Positions 1 through 8,648 of a DNA stretch of 54,321 bases are shown in pieces. The notes under the pieces are model-generated. The model had not been told where the DNA came from and ran no database searches. It saw only the letters and a program-made list of their open reading frames with translations. The stretch lies in contig CALBTT010000076.1 of the NCBI GenBank assembly GCA_937967645.1, positions 1 to 54,321 of the forward strand, read 5' to 3'. Positions within the stretch are counted from its first letter, which is position 1. Every line of letters begins with the position of its first letter. The position numbers and the translations under genes were made by a program. Source of the stretch: an uncultured Zoogloea sp. (GTDB taxonomy: Bacteria; Pseudomonadota; Gammaproteobacteria; Burkholderiales; Rhodocyclaceae).

Positions 1-154
1 CCCACGCTCCCCGCTGTGCGGGTTGCTGCTCCCGGAGGGGGGGCTTCATCTTGGGGCGGCCCGGCGATGAAGGTGCTCCCACGCTCCCCGCTGTGCGGGT
101 TGCTGCTCCCGGAGGGGGGGCTTCATCTTGGGGTGGCCCGGTGATGAAGGTGTT
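1..154. repeat. 77-bp tandem duplication at contig edge
   Basis: Bases 1-77 are repeated at 78-154 with three C-to-T differences, at copy-2 positions 133, 142 and 153. Each unit contains a short CCGC-TGT-GCGG hairpin and a poly-G run. The 77-bp period is not a multiple of three, so this is unlikely to be a protein repeat. The array touches the first base of the contig, so more copies may lie to the left. Bases 155-279 hold nothing I recognise. Confidence 0.85.
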
Positions 155-279
155 CCCGGGCGCTCCAGGGGGCACCCTCGGGCGGTGTTGCAACGAAATG
201 GGGGCGGTGGGACGGGAGTACAAGAGGGTGCGGCAGCCCTTGGGTGCAACGCGTCATGTGCTTTCGGGGTGGGCGATGT

Positions 280-294
280 ATAGTTATTCTCTAT
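280..294 (+). promoter_or_regulatory. OxyR-type half site upstream of oxyR
   Basis: The sequence reads ATAG-N7-CTAT, the core of the published OxyR binding motif (two such units spaced by 7 bases form the full site). It lies 20 bases before the oxyR start. Only one unit is present; the neighbouring positions do not give a second ATAG or CTAT. The fit with autoregulation is inference. Confidence 0.55.
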
Positions 295-313
295 CGCAGA
301 CAGGGGTGACCCG

Positions 314-1231
314 ATGACGTTAACCGATCTTCGCTATCTCGTCGCACTGGCCCGGGAGCGCCACTTCGGCCATGCCGCTGAACGCTGCAATGTGAGCCAG
401 CCGACCCTGTCCGTCGCGATCAAGAAGCTCGAGGACGAGCTGGCGGTGACGCTTTTCGAGCGTAGCGCGGCAGACGTCAAGATCACCGACATCGGCGCGC
501 GCATCGTGGCCCAGGCCGAGAAGGTGCTGCTCGAGGCGGGGCAGATCAAGGAGCTCGCCACGGCCGGGCGCGATCCTCTGTCGGGGCCGCTCAAGCTGGG
601 TGTGATCTACACCATCGGGCCCTACCTGCTGCCCCACCTGATCCCCCGGGTCCATGAGGCGGCGCCCTCGATGCCGCTGCTGATCCAGGAAAACTACACC
701 GCCCGGCTGGCCGAGTCGCTGAAGCGCGGCGATCTGGACGTGATCGTGGTGGCCCTGCCCTTCGAGGAGCCGGGCATCGTCACCCAGGCGGTCTATGACG
801 AGCCCTTCCGGGTCCTGATGCCGGCCGGTCATGCCTGGGAAAAGGACGAAAGCATCTCCGCCGCCCGTCTGGCCGAGGCGCCGTTGCTGCTGCTCGGCGC
901 CGGCAACTGCTTCCGTGACCAGGTGCTGGAGGTGTGCCCGATGTGCCGTAGCGGCGAGGGCCTGCAGCGCACTCTGGAGGGCAGCTCGCTGGAGACCATC
1001 CGCCATATGGTTGCAACCGGGGCCGGCATCACCGTGCTGCCGAGCAGTGCGGCCGATCCGCTGCCCGGCGGCAACAACCTGCTGACCGTGCGTCCCTTCG
1101 ACGCGCCTGAGCCCTTCCGGCGCATCGCCCTGGCCTGGCGGGTCACCTATCCGCGCAGCGGCGCCATCGACGTGATCCGCTCGGCGATCCTCGGCAGTCC
1201 GCTGCCGGGCGTCCGCCCGGTCACCCGCTGA
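314..1231 (+). CDS. oxyR: OxyR peroxide-sensing LysR-type regulator
   Basis: This 305-residue LysR-family protein has an N-terminal winged HTH (about residues 1-60) and a substrate-binding-like sensor domain. The stretch GAGNCFRDQVLEVC places cysteines at residues 199 and 208, the same numbering as the disulfide-switch pair of E. coli OxyR, so it is very probably a real peroxide sensor rather than a generic LysR protein. An AGGGGTG ribosome site sits 5 bases before the ATG. No catalase or peroxiredoxin gene is adjacent, so its targets are elsewhere. The 3' end overlaps the convergent folate cyclo-ligase gene by 11 bases, leaving no room for a terminator. Confidence 0.93.
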   Translation: MTLTDLRYLVALARERHFGHAAERCNVSQPTLSVAIKKLEDELAVTLFERSAADVKITDIGARIVAQAEKVLLEAGQIKELATAGRDPLSGPLKLGVIYTIGPYLLPHLIPRVHEAAPSMPLLIQENYTARLAESLKRGDLDVIVVALPFEEPGIVTQAVYDEPFRVLMPAGHAWEKDESISAARLAEAPLLLLGAGNCFRDQVLEVCPMCRSGEGLQRTLEGSSLETIRHMVATGAGITVLPSSAADPLPGGNNLLTVRPFDAPEPFRRIALAWRVTYPRSGAIDVIRSAILGSPLPGVRPVTR

Positions 1232-1859
1232 GGGCCTTGGCGGCGCCAGCCTCGGTCACGATCCAGTCCATCGGCTGGTCGTGGTCCTGGGGATGGACGC
1301 TGTCCGCCCGGGCCAGCTCGAAGGCCACCCCGACACAGATCGGAGCAGGTCGCAGGGCCGCCAGGGTGCGGTCGAAATAGCCCCCGCCATAACCCAGCCG
1401 GTAGCCGGCCGGGTCGAACACGTTCAAGGGAATCAGCACCACCTCCGGGATCACCGCGGCGGCGCCGGACGGTACCGGAATGCCGTGGTGGTCCCGCTCC
1501 ATGGGCGCTTCCGGGTGCCAGTGCAGGAAGCGCATCGCCTGGCCGGGGGCGTCCACCACCGGCAGGGCGGCCTGGCGGGCCGGATCGGCGGCCAGCCAGC
1601 GGCCGATCCAGGCCACCAGGTCCACTTCTCCGCGCCAAGGCCAGCAGAAGGCCAGGCGCCGGGGCGCAAGGCGGGCGATCAGGCTGTCGAGGTGGGTTTC
1701 TATGTGCCTGGAGCGCTGTTCGCGTTCGGCGGCCGGCAGGGCTTCCCGGGCCGCGATGCGGGCCTCGCGCAATGATTTTCGCAGTGCAGCAATTTCCTTG
1801 CCGGAATCGCTTCCGGAGTGGGGGGAGGGCAGGGTCACTATGCTATTCTCCGGCGGCAT
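1221..1859 (-). CDS. 5-formyltetrahydrofolate cyclo-ligase
   Basis: This 212-residue enzyme of the MTHFS family converts 5-formyl-THF to 5,10-methenyl-THF using ATP. The family signature LIPLNVFDPAGYRLGYGGGY and the following FDR are present, with the ATP-binding glycine stretch at residues 156-164. I chose the ATG at 1857-1859, 35 bases from the divergent slt start. The longer in-frame extension to 2060 would run through slt and is low-complexity. The first 20 residues are poorly ordered in character, so the true start could be slightly further in. In E. coli the homologue follows the 6S RNA gene; no such RNA is visible here. Confidence 0.9.
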   Translation of the reverse strand: MPPENSIVTLPSPHSGSDSGKEIAALRKSLREARIAAREALPAAEREQRSRHIETHLDSLIARLAPRRLAFCWPWRGEVDLVAWIGRWLAADPARQAALPVVDAPGQAMRFLHWHPEAPMERDHHGIPVPSGAAAVIPEVVLIPLNVFDPAGYRLGYGGGYFDRTLAALRPAPICVGVAFELARADSVHPQDHDQPMDWIVTEAGAAKALSG

Positions 1860-1893
1860 TTTGGTGGGTCGTGAAGAGGCGTAAGGGCGGAGC

Positions 1894-3882
1894 GTGGCGA
1901 ATCGTAAGGTGTTGAAGAATAGCGTGTGGGCCGTGCTGGCGGCAGTCCTGTGGGCGGCGATGCCGGCTGGCGGAGATCCCGGGGACGAGCGCATCCTGCT
2001 GGCCCGCGATGCGGCGCGCAGCGGCGACCGCAACCGGCTGCAGCAGCAGGCCGCGCCCACCGGGCATGCGCTCGATCCTTATCCCGAATACTGGCTGCTG
2101 GCGACCCTGGTGGCACGCCCGACAGGCGACGCCGATGCCGCCCGCATCCGTGATTTCCTGGACCGTCAAGCCGGTAGCTGGCTGGCCGAGCGGCTCCGCG
2201 GCGACTGGCTGCGGGCCCTGGGCAAACGCGGCGAATGGAGCAGCTTCGTCGCCGAGTTCCCGTTCATGGAGCAGCCGGAGCAGGACCTGCGCTGCTACCA
2301 CTTCCAGGCACGCCTCTCCAACGGCGATGCGGCGGCCCTCGATGAAGCGCGCCCACTGTGGTTCACCCTGTTCGACACCCCCGACAGCTGCGTCCCGGTA
2401 TTGCAGGCGCTGGTGCGGGACGGCCGCGTCAACGCCGATGAAGTGTGGGGACGGGTGCGTCGCCTGATGGAGGTCAAGCGCTACAGTGGAGCCCGTGCGG
2501 TAGCGGGCTGGCTGCCCGCGGACCAGGCGCCGGCCTTGTCCGATCTGGACAAGGTGGGGGCCAATCCGTCCACCTGGCTGGATCGGATGCCAGTCAATTT
2601 TGCGGCGAGCCGGACCGGCCGGGAGCTCGCCCTGATGGCGCTGGCCCGCCTGTCCCGGGACGATCCGATGGCGGCCTACCTGCGCTATGCGCGCATCGAC
2701 GAGCGCCTGTCGCCCGCCGAGCGTGGTTATGCGCTGGGTCAGATCGCCTGGCAGGCGGCGGCCAAGCTGATCCCCGAGGCGCATGAGTGGTTCAAGGCGG
2801 CCGGCGATACGCCGCTGGTCGAGGAGCAGGCCGCCTGGCGGGTGCGCGCGGCCCTGCGCGCCGGCGACTGGCGCGTGGTCCGGGCGACCATCGAAGCCAT
2901 GCCGGCCGGGCAGCGGGCGTTGCCCGAATGGACGTACTGGCTGGGGCGCGCCTATCAAGCGGCGGGTAACCGGGAAGCCGCGCGGCGCGAATTCGAGCGG
3001 ATCGGCGGCCACCCGACCTTCTACAGCATCCTGGCCGACGAGGAGCAGGGGCGCAGCTTCACCCTGCCCAGCAAGGCGCGCCCGATCAGCCCGGATGAAC
3101 TCGAGCAGGTCCGCCAGACACCCGGCCTGCAGCGGGCGCTGGCCCTGTTCCGGCTCGACATGCGCACCGAGGGCACCCGCGAATGGAACTGGACCCTGCG
3201 CAACCGGGAGGACCGTTTCCTCCTGGCGGCCGCCCAGACGGCCCTGCAGTTGGGCATCTACGACCGGGCCATCAATGCCGCCGACAAGACCCGCAACGAA
3301 CATGACTACAGCCTCCGCTACCTGGCACCCTACCGGGAGCGCATCGAGCCCAACGCCAGGAGCCGCGATCTGGACACCGCCTGGGTGTATGGCCTGATGC
3401 GCCAGGAGAGCCGTTTCGTGACCGCCGCCCGTTCGGGCGTGGGGGCCCAGGGGCTGATGCAGATCATGCCGTCCACCGGCCAGTGGATCGCCGGCAAGCT
3501 GGGGATGAAGGGCTATAACGTGGGCTGGCTGCGCGACCCGGACACCAACGTGATGTTCGGGACCACCTACATGCGGATGGTGCTGGAAGGGCTCGACAAC
3601 CACCCGGTACTGGCCTCAGCCGCCTACAACGCCGGGCCGGGCCGGGCCAAGCGCTGGAAGGACGCCAAGCCCCTGGAAGGCGCCATCTATGCCGAGACCA
3701 TCCCGTTCGGCGAAACCCGCGATTACGTCAAGAAGGTGATGGCCAACGCGGTCATCTACGGTGCCCTCTTCGAGGGTCGGGCGCCGTCCCTGAAGGCACG
3801 CCTGGGCACCATCGCGGCGACCAACGGAGACACCTCGAACATGGGCATGGGCAGTCCGGCCCCGGGAGCGGGTCTGGAGTAA
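1894..3882 (+). CDS. slt: Soluble lytic murein transglycosylase
   Basis: This 662-residue periplasmic exo-muramidase begins with a GTG codon and a signal peptide (KNSVWAVLAAVLWAAMPAGG). A long alpha-helical superhelical domain follows, then a C-terminal GH23 SLT domain from about residue 490. Motif 1 is GLMRQESRF with catalytic glutamate E505, motif 2 is GAQGLMQIMPST and motif 3 is SAAYNAGPGR. Length and order match Slt70. It cleaves glycan strands to 1,6-anhydro-muropeptides. It starts 34 bases from the divergent folate gene, so the two promoters must share that gap. Confidence 0.95.
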   Translation: MANRKVLKNSVWAVLAAVLWAAMPAGGDPGDERILLARDAARSGDRNRLQQQAAPTGHALDPYPEYWLLATLVARPTGDADAARIRDFLDRQAGSWLAERLRGDWLRALGKRGEWSSFVAEFPFMEQPEQDLRCYHFQARLSNGDAAALDEARPLWFTLFDTPDSCVPVLQALVRDGRVNADEVWGRVRRLMEVKRYSGARAVAGWLPADQAPALSDLDKVGANPSTWLDRMPVNFAASRTGRELALMALARLSRDDPMAAYLRYARIDERLSPAERGYALGQIAWQAAAKLIPEAHEWFKAAGDTPLVEEQAAWRVRAALRAGDWRVVRATIEAMPAGQRALPEWTYWLGRAYQAAGNREAARREFERIGGHPTFYSILADEEQGRSFTLPSKARPISPDELEQVRQTPGLQRALALFRLDMRTEGTREWNWTLRNREDRFLLAAAQTALQLGIYDRAINAADKTRNEHDYSLRYLAPYRERIEPNARSRDLDTAWVYGLMRQESRFVTAARSGVGAQGLMQIMPSTGQWIAGKLGMKGYNVGWLRDPDTNVMFGTTYMRMVLEGLDNHPVLASAAYNAGPGRAKRWKDAKPLEGAIYAETIPFGETRDYVKKVMANAVIYGALFEGRAPSLKARLGTIAATNGDTSNMGMGSPAPGAGLE

Positions 3883-3954
3883 GCTCAGCGGCTGCGGGAA
3901 TTCTTTCGAACCGCTCCACTCTGTGTCATCAGAACCATCCTGGAGGATCCCGTC

Positions 3955-4911
3955 ATGAATCCCGTTCGAACCGTGCTTGTCGTAGGTGGCAGTGGCTTTG
4001 TGGGTACGGCCGTGGCCAGCCGTCTGGCCCGGGAGGGCATCCGGGTCGTCGTACCGACCCGTCGCCTGGTGCATGCCCGCCACCTGCTGACCCTGCCCAC
4101 GGCCGAGGTTGTGGAGGCCGATGTCTACGACCCCGCCACCCTGGTCCGCCTGATGCGCGGCGTGGATGCCGTGGTGAGCCTGGTCGGGGTGCTGCATTCG
4201 CGCCCGGGGCAACCCTACGGGCCGGATTTCGCGCGGGCCCACGTGGATCTGCCGACCCGCCTGGTTGCCGCCGCCCGGGAGGCCGGGGTGGGGCGGGTCG
4301 TGCATGTCAGCGCCCTGGGGGCGCGGGCCGACGGCCCTTCGGAGTACCAGCGCTCAAAGGCCGCCGGCGAGGCGGCGATCCGGGCCGGGAGCCCCGACGT
4401 GGCCTGGACCATCCTGCGTCCGTCCGTGATCTTCGGTCCGGGCGACAGCTTCCTGAACCTCTTTGCTGGCCTGCTCAAGCGTTTCCCGGTGATGCCCCTG
4501 GGCGGCGCCAACGCACGCTTCCAGCCGGTGTATGTGGAGGACGTCGCCGAGGTCGTGCTCGGTAGCCTGTTGCGGGCGGATGCCGGCGGCCAGACCTTCG
4601 ACCTGGCCGGGCCGCAGGCGTACACGCTGCGGGAGCTGGTGGAATATGTGGGCGACCTGACCGGCTTCCGGCGCCCGGTGCTGCCGCTGCCGGAAGGGCT
4701 GGCGATGCTGCAGGCCGGTTTTCTGGAGATGCTGCCGGTCAAGCTGATGAGCCGTGACAACGTGCGCTCGATGCGGGCGCCGAACGTGGCCGAGGGGCCG
4801 GCCCAGCCCTGGGGGCGGGTGCCCACCCCGCTGGAGGCCGTGGCGCCGGGCTACCTCGGCAAGGCCAACAAGCGCTGCCGCTACGCGGCCTTCCAGGTGC
4901 ATCGCCCGTGA
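3955..4911 (+). CDS. NDUFA9-like atypical SDR (complex I-associated family)
   Basis: This is a 318-residue extended or atypical short-chain dehydrogenase. The NAD(P)-binding motif GGSGFVG lies at residues 11-17, and a YxxxK pair (Y131, K135) is kept. The overall pattern matches the bacterial 'complex I NDUFA9 subunit family', whose mitochondrial relative is an accessory subunit of NADH dehydrogenase. In bacteria the role is not settled. A TGGAGGAT ribosome site precedes the ATG. The stop codon overlaps the GTG start of cca (GTGA), so the two are translationally coupled. Confidence 0.88.
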   Translation: MNPVRTVLVVGGSGFVGTAVASRLAREGIRVVVPTRRLVHARHLLTLPTAEVVEADVYDPATLVRLMRGVDAVVSLVGVLHSRPGQPYGPDFARAHVDLPTRLVAAAREAGVGRVVHVSALGARADGPSEYQRSKAAGEAAIRAGSPDVAWTILRPSVIFGPGDSFLNLFAGLLKRFPVMPLGGANARFQPVYVEDVAEVVLGSLLRADAGGQTFDLAGPQAYTLRELVEYVGDLTGFRRPVLPLPEGLAMLQAGFLEMLPVKLMSRDNVRSMRAPNVAEGPAQPWGRVPTPLEAVAPGYLGKANKRCRYAAFQVHRP

Positions 4912-6164
4912 AGATCTACTGCGTCGGTGGGGCGATCCGCGATGAGCTGCTCGGGCAGCCCGTCAAGGACCGGGACTGGGTCGTGGTTGGGGCCACGCCG
5001 GAGGCGCTGGTGGCCGAGGGCTTCCGGCCAGTTGGCAAGGATTTTCCGGTGTTCCTGCATCCGCGCACCCAGGAGGAATACGCCCTGGCGCGTACCGAGC
5101 GCAAGACCGCGCCGGGGTATGCCGGCTTCGTGTTCCATACCGACGCCTCGGTCAGCCTCGAGGAAGACCTGGCGCGCCGCGATCTGACCATCAACGCCAT
5201 GGCCCGCGGGCCCGACGGCGAGCTGGTGGACCCCTACGGCGGTCAGGCCGACCTGGCCGCCCGGGTCTTCCGTCACGTCAGCCCAGCCTTTGCGGAAGAT
5301 CCGGTGCGCATCCTGCGGCTGGCCCGCTTTGCCGCCCGCTTCGCCGACTTCCAGGTGGCGCCGGAGACCCTGGCGCTGATGCGGAGCATGGTGGAGGACG
5401 GGGAGGTCGATGCTCTGGTGCCCGAGCGGGTCTGGCAGGAGCTGGCCAAAGGCCTGATGGAGGCCCGCCCCTCGCGCATGATCGAGGTGCTCCGGGCCTG
5501 TGGTGCGCTGGCCCGCTTGCTGCCCGAGTTCGATCGCCTGTTCGGCGTGCCCCAGCCGGCCAAGCACCATCCGGAAGTCGATTGCGGCATCCATGCTTTG
5601 CTGGTCATCGATGCGGCCGCCTGCGCCGGCCACTCCCTGCCGGTCCGCTTCGCCTGTCTGCTCCATGACCTGGGCAAGGGGGTGACGCCAGCCCATGTGC
5701 TGCCCCACCACTATGGCCACGAGGCCGCCAGCGAGCGGCTTGCCCGCCAGGTCTGCGAGCGCCTCAAGAGCCCCGCCGACTGCCGCGATCTGGCCCTCAT
5801 GACGGCCCGCGAGCACGGCATCGTGCACCAGGCCCTGCAACTGCGGCCGGAGACCATGGTCAAGCTGATCGAGCGCTGCGACGGTCTGCGCCGCCCGGAG
5901 CGCTTCACGGCCATGCTCGACGCCTGTGTCTGCGATGCCCAGGGGCGGGCCGGCCTCGAGGCCAGGCCCTATCCCCAGCAGCAGCACCTGCTCGATGCCC
6001 TGGCGGCCGTGCGCGGGGTGGATGCGGGGGCGATTGCCCGCAGCCTGGCGGACAAGTCCAGGATCGCCGAGTCGGTGCATGCCGCTCGGGTGGCGGCCGT
6101 GAAGGCCCGGCTATCGAACAAGGACACCAAGATTGACAGTTTCTCCACCGGAGAGCGTCAGTAA
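4908..6164 (+). CDS. cca: Multifunctional CCA-adding tRNA nucleotidyltransferase
   Basis: This 418-residue class II nucleotidyltransferase adds or repairs the CCA end of tRNA. The nucleotidyltransferase head shows GGAIRD at 7-12 and the DxD metal pair D21/D23. RRDLTINAMA follows at about 100-109. A C-terminal HD phosphohydrolase domain has H263-D264 in LLHDLGKG, as in the E. coli multifunctional enzyme with 2',3'-cyclic phosphodiesterase and phosphatase activity. The start is the GTG that overlaps the preceding stop codon. Its 3' end overlaps the proposed TTG start of pbpC by 32 bases. Confidence 0.95.
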   Translation: MKIYCVGGAIRDELLGQPVKDRDWVVVGATPEALVAEGFRPVGKDFPVFLHPRTQEEYALARTERKTAPGYAGFVFHTDASVSLEEDLARRDLTINAMARGPDGELVDPYGGQADLAARVFRHVSPAFAEDPVRILRLARFAARFADFQVAPETLALMRSMVEDGEVDALVPERVWQELAKGLMEARPSRMIEVLRACGALARLLPEFDRLFGVPQPAKHHPEVDCGIHALLVIDAAACAGHSLPVRFACLLHDLGKGVTPAHVLPHHYGHEAASERLARQVCERLKSPADCRDLALMTAREHGIVHQALQLRPETMVKLIERCDGLRRPERFTAMLDACVCDAQGRAGLEARPYPQQQHLLDALAAVRGVDAGAIARSLADKSRIAESVHAARVAAVKARLSNKDTKIDSFSTGERQ

Positions 6165-8220
6165 TACCGCCTTCGGCATGTGGCTTCGCGGCATACAATG
6201 CCGCCCACTCATGCCCAGTCTGCGCCTGCCCTTCATCCTGATCCCGCCTGCCCGTCGCTGGGCCTGGTGTGTCCTGATGTGGTGCCTGGTCGTGCCGGCC
6301 TGGGCGGTGCATCCCGTGCCCGCCTTCACCGAGGTGCGTGCCGGGGCCAGGCCCTCGGTGGCCGTGCTGCTGGCCCGCGATGGCACGCCCATCGCAGAGC
6401 GCCGCCTCGACATGACCGTGCGACGGCTCGAATGGGTGGGGCTCAACAGCCTTTCGCCGTCCCTCAAGGAGGCCTTGCTGGCCGCCGAGGACAAGCGCTT
6501 CTTCGAGCACTCCGGGGTGGACTGGCGAGCCTTCGCCGGTTCCCTGTGGCACAACCTCTGGTATGAGCGGAAGCGGGGCGCGTCCACCCTGTCGATGCAA
6601 CTGGCCGGACTACTCGATCCGGACCTCGCCCTGGGCCGCGGTGGCCTGCCCCGCCGCTCGATCGGGCAGAAATGGGACCAGGCCTTCGCCGCCCAGGCGC
6701 TCGAGGCCCGCTGGAGCAAGGAGCAGATCCTCGAGGCCTACCTCAATCTGGCCCCCTTCCGGAGCGATCTGCAGGGGGTTCATGCAGCGTCGCGGGCCCT
6801 CTTCAACAAGACGCCGGGCGAGCTGGGGCGGCCCGAAGCCCTGATCCTGGCGGTGCTGCTGCGGGGCCCCAATGCGCGGCCCGAGGTCGTCGGGCGTCGT
6901 GCCTGCGTGCTGGCCGAGCGGGTGGGGGCGCCGGCAGCCTGCACGGCGGTGCAGCGGCTGGCCCAGTCCAGCCTGGATCGCCCGTCCTCCACCCCGCGCT
7001 GGGATCTGGCGCCCCATGCCGCCCGGCTGCTGTTGACCCATCCGGGGGAGCGCCTGACGACGACCCTGGACGCCGATCTGCAGCGCACCCTGTTGGCAGC
7101 CCTGCGCAAGCCGGGGGTCGGCGAGCAGGCGGCGGGTGTCGTGGTGGACAACCTTTCGGGCGACATCCTGGCCTACGTGGGCGCCCTGGATGGCAGCCAA
7201 GTGGATCAGGCCCAGGTGCCTCGCCCGGCGGGCAGCCTGTTCCAGCCCTTCGTATATGGCCTGGCCATCGAGCGCCGTCTGGTCACGGCGGCAAGCCTGC
7301 TCGAAGAGCCGCTCTCCAATCACGCGCCCACCACGCCGGACGAGCGCATGTGGGTCAGCGTGCGGCGGGCGCTGGCCGAGGGCATGCCCGATCCGGCAGC
7401 CAACCTGATGCGCCTGTTCGGCGAGGGGCTGGCTGAGCGCCTGCGTCTGGCCGAGGTGGAGGTCGGCCGTAGCGGCACACCGGACCTTGGCTTGATGCAG
7501 CTGGCCGGCTTGTATCGCAGCCTGGCGAGTGGTGGACAGTGGCTGGCGCCGCGCTGGGTGCCTGCTTTCGGCGAACGGCAGCCCAGGCGCCTGCTGCGGC
7601 CGGAGACCGCCTTCATCGTCAGCGATGTGCTGGTCGAGCCGGATGAGGACGGGGCGGGGCTGCCCTTCATTTACAGGCAGTACTCGCCGGACGGTCGGGA
7701 CGCCATCGCGGTCGGGTTCTCCGAGCGTTACACGCTGGCCCTGTGGGTCTCCTCCAGCCGGAGTGCCGCGCTGGCGGCGGGGCAGGTCTGGCATGAGGTG
7801 ATGCGCGGGCTGCACAAGGGGGCGCCCCCGCTGCGGCCGTGGCCCCCGGCGGGCGTGGTGTCCAGCCTGGTGGTGTTCGAGCCGCCCCTCGAGAATGCAC
7901 GCCGCGAGTGGTTCATCCGGGGCACGGAAACCGAAAGGGTCAGCCCGCCGCGCAGCCTTGCACGCATCAGCCATCCCCTCAATGGCATGCTCGTCGATGC
8001 CATGGCCATCGCGGACGATCCTGGCTACCGCGTCATGCTCGACGCCGTGCATGCGCCGCCGGGAGCCTGGTGGCGCCTCAACGGCGAGCGGATCACGGGC
8101 GGCAACGGCCTGCGTACGGCCTGGCGGCCGCTGGCCGGCCGGCATGTGCTCGAGCTGGTGTCCTCCGAAGGGCAGGTGCTCGACAGCGTGACCTTCGCGG
8201 TTCGGGCGCCGCTGGAGTGA
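6133..8220 (+). CDS. pbpC: PBP1C-type penicillin-binding protein with degenerate transpeptidase
   Basis: This 695-residue protein has an N-terminal membrane or signal segment (about 42-59). A GT51 glycosyltransferase domain keeps E119 in EDKRFFEH, ASTLSMQ at 150-156 and KEQILEAYLN. The transpeptidase region is shortened and damaged. The SxxK box reads S368-L-F-Q371, so the general-base lysine is glutamine, and no KTG box is found before the conserved-looking AVGFSERYTLALWV. The PBP1C C-terminal domain (about 570-695) is present. It is therefore probably a glycan polymerase or scaffold only. The TTG start has an AAGGA site 8 bases upstream; an ATG at 6211, just before the hydrophobic segment, is the alternative. 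Confidence 0.85.
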   Translation: MTVSPPESVSNTAFGMWLRGIQCRPLMPSLRLPFILIPPARRWAWCVLMWCLVVPAWAVHPVPAFTEVRAGARPSVAVLLARDGTPIAERRLDMTVRRLEWVGLNSLSPSLKEALLAAEDKRFFEHSGVDWRAFAGSLWHNLWYERKRGASTLSMQLAGLLDPDLALGRGGLPRRSIGQKWDQAFAAQALEARWSKEQILEAYLNLAPFRSDLQGVHAASRALFNKTPGELGRPEALILAVLLRGPNARPEVVGRRACVLAERVGAPAACTAVQRLAQSSLDRPSSTPRWDLAPHAARLLLTHPGERLTTTLDADLQRTLLAALRKPGVGEQAAGVVVDNLSGDILAYVGALDGSQVDQAQVPRPAGSLFQPFVYGLAIERRLVTAASLLEEPLSNHAPTTPDERMWVSVRRALAEGMPDPAANLMRLFGEGLAERLRLAEVEVGRSGTPDLGLMQLAGLYRSLASGGQWLAPRWVPAFGERQPRRLLRPETAFIVSDVLVEPDEDGAGLPFIYRQYSPDGRDAIAVGFSERYTLALWVSSSRSAALAAGQVWHEVMRGLHKGAPPLRPWPPAGVVSSLVVFEPPLENARREWFIRGTETERVSPPRSLARISHPLNGMLVDAMAIADDPGYRVMLDAVHAPPGAWWRLNGERITGGNGLRTAWRPLAGRHVLELVSSEGQVLDSVTFAVRAPLE

Positions 8221-8261
8221 ACACTGGCTGCCGAGCCCCAGGGACGGCGGCCAGGGGGGGG

Positions 8262-8459
8262 TCAGAGCCAGCGGATCAGCAGGCCCACCAGCAGGGAGAG
8301 CAGCAGGGTGCTCGTCAGCGGGATGTGGATGTGCCGCCCGAACAGGTCGAAATGGATGTCACCGGGCAGGTGACCCAGCCGCCAGCGCCGGGTCCTCAGG
8401 CTGGCGCCGAAGCCCGAGACGACGGCGATCACGACGATGGCGAGTAGCCACTTCAGCAT
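8262..8459 (-). CDS. DUF2905 small membrane protein
   Basis: This 65-residue protein has two hydrophobic segments (about 3-19 and 47-64) flanking a polar stretch with LGHLPGDIHFDLFGRHIHIP, which is the DUF2905 pattern. The function of the family is unknown. It faces pbpC tail to tail across 41 bases that show no clear terminator. Confidence 0.85.
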   Translation of the reverse strand: MLKWLLAIVVIAVVSGFGASLRTRRWRLGHLPGDIHFDLFGRHIHIPLTSTLLLSLLVGLLIRWL

Positions 8460-8588
8460 TTCCGGTTACCTGCCTGGGTAAAAACCCTCAATTTAAACGT
8501 GGATGAGCGTGATCCGGCGACTTTTGTGCTTTGCCGCAAGAAGCGGGTACGGTACCGTGTCGTGATAACACATAACCCAGAACAACCC

Positions 8589-8648
8589 ATGATTCTCCCC
8601 CTCATCGCCACTTCTGCCCAAGCGACCTGTTCTGGAGTGGCCGCATGA
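8589..8648 (+). CDS. Possible 19-codon leader ORF overlapping hydrolase start
   Basis: An ATG at 8589 opens a 19-codon reading frame whose TGA overlaps the hydrolase ATG (ATGA). That geometry would allow translational coupling. No convincing ribosome site precedes it, and the hydrolase has its own TGGAGTGG site, so this may be chance. Confidence 0.2.
   Translation: MILPLIATSAQATCSGVAA

Noticed and set aside
1860..1893. 6S RNA gene next to the folate cyclo-ligase
   Set aside because: The gap is only 34 bases, too short for ssrS.
1843..3603. A 586-residue minus-strand frame opposite slt
   Set aside because: Shadow of slt; no signal, motif or ribosome site.
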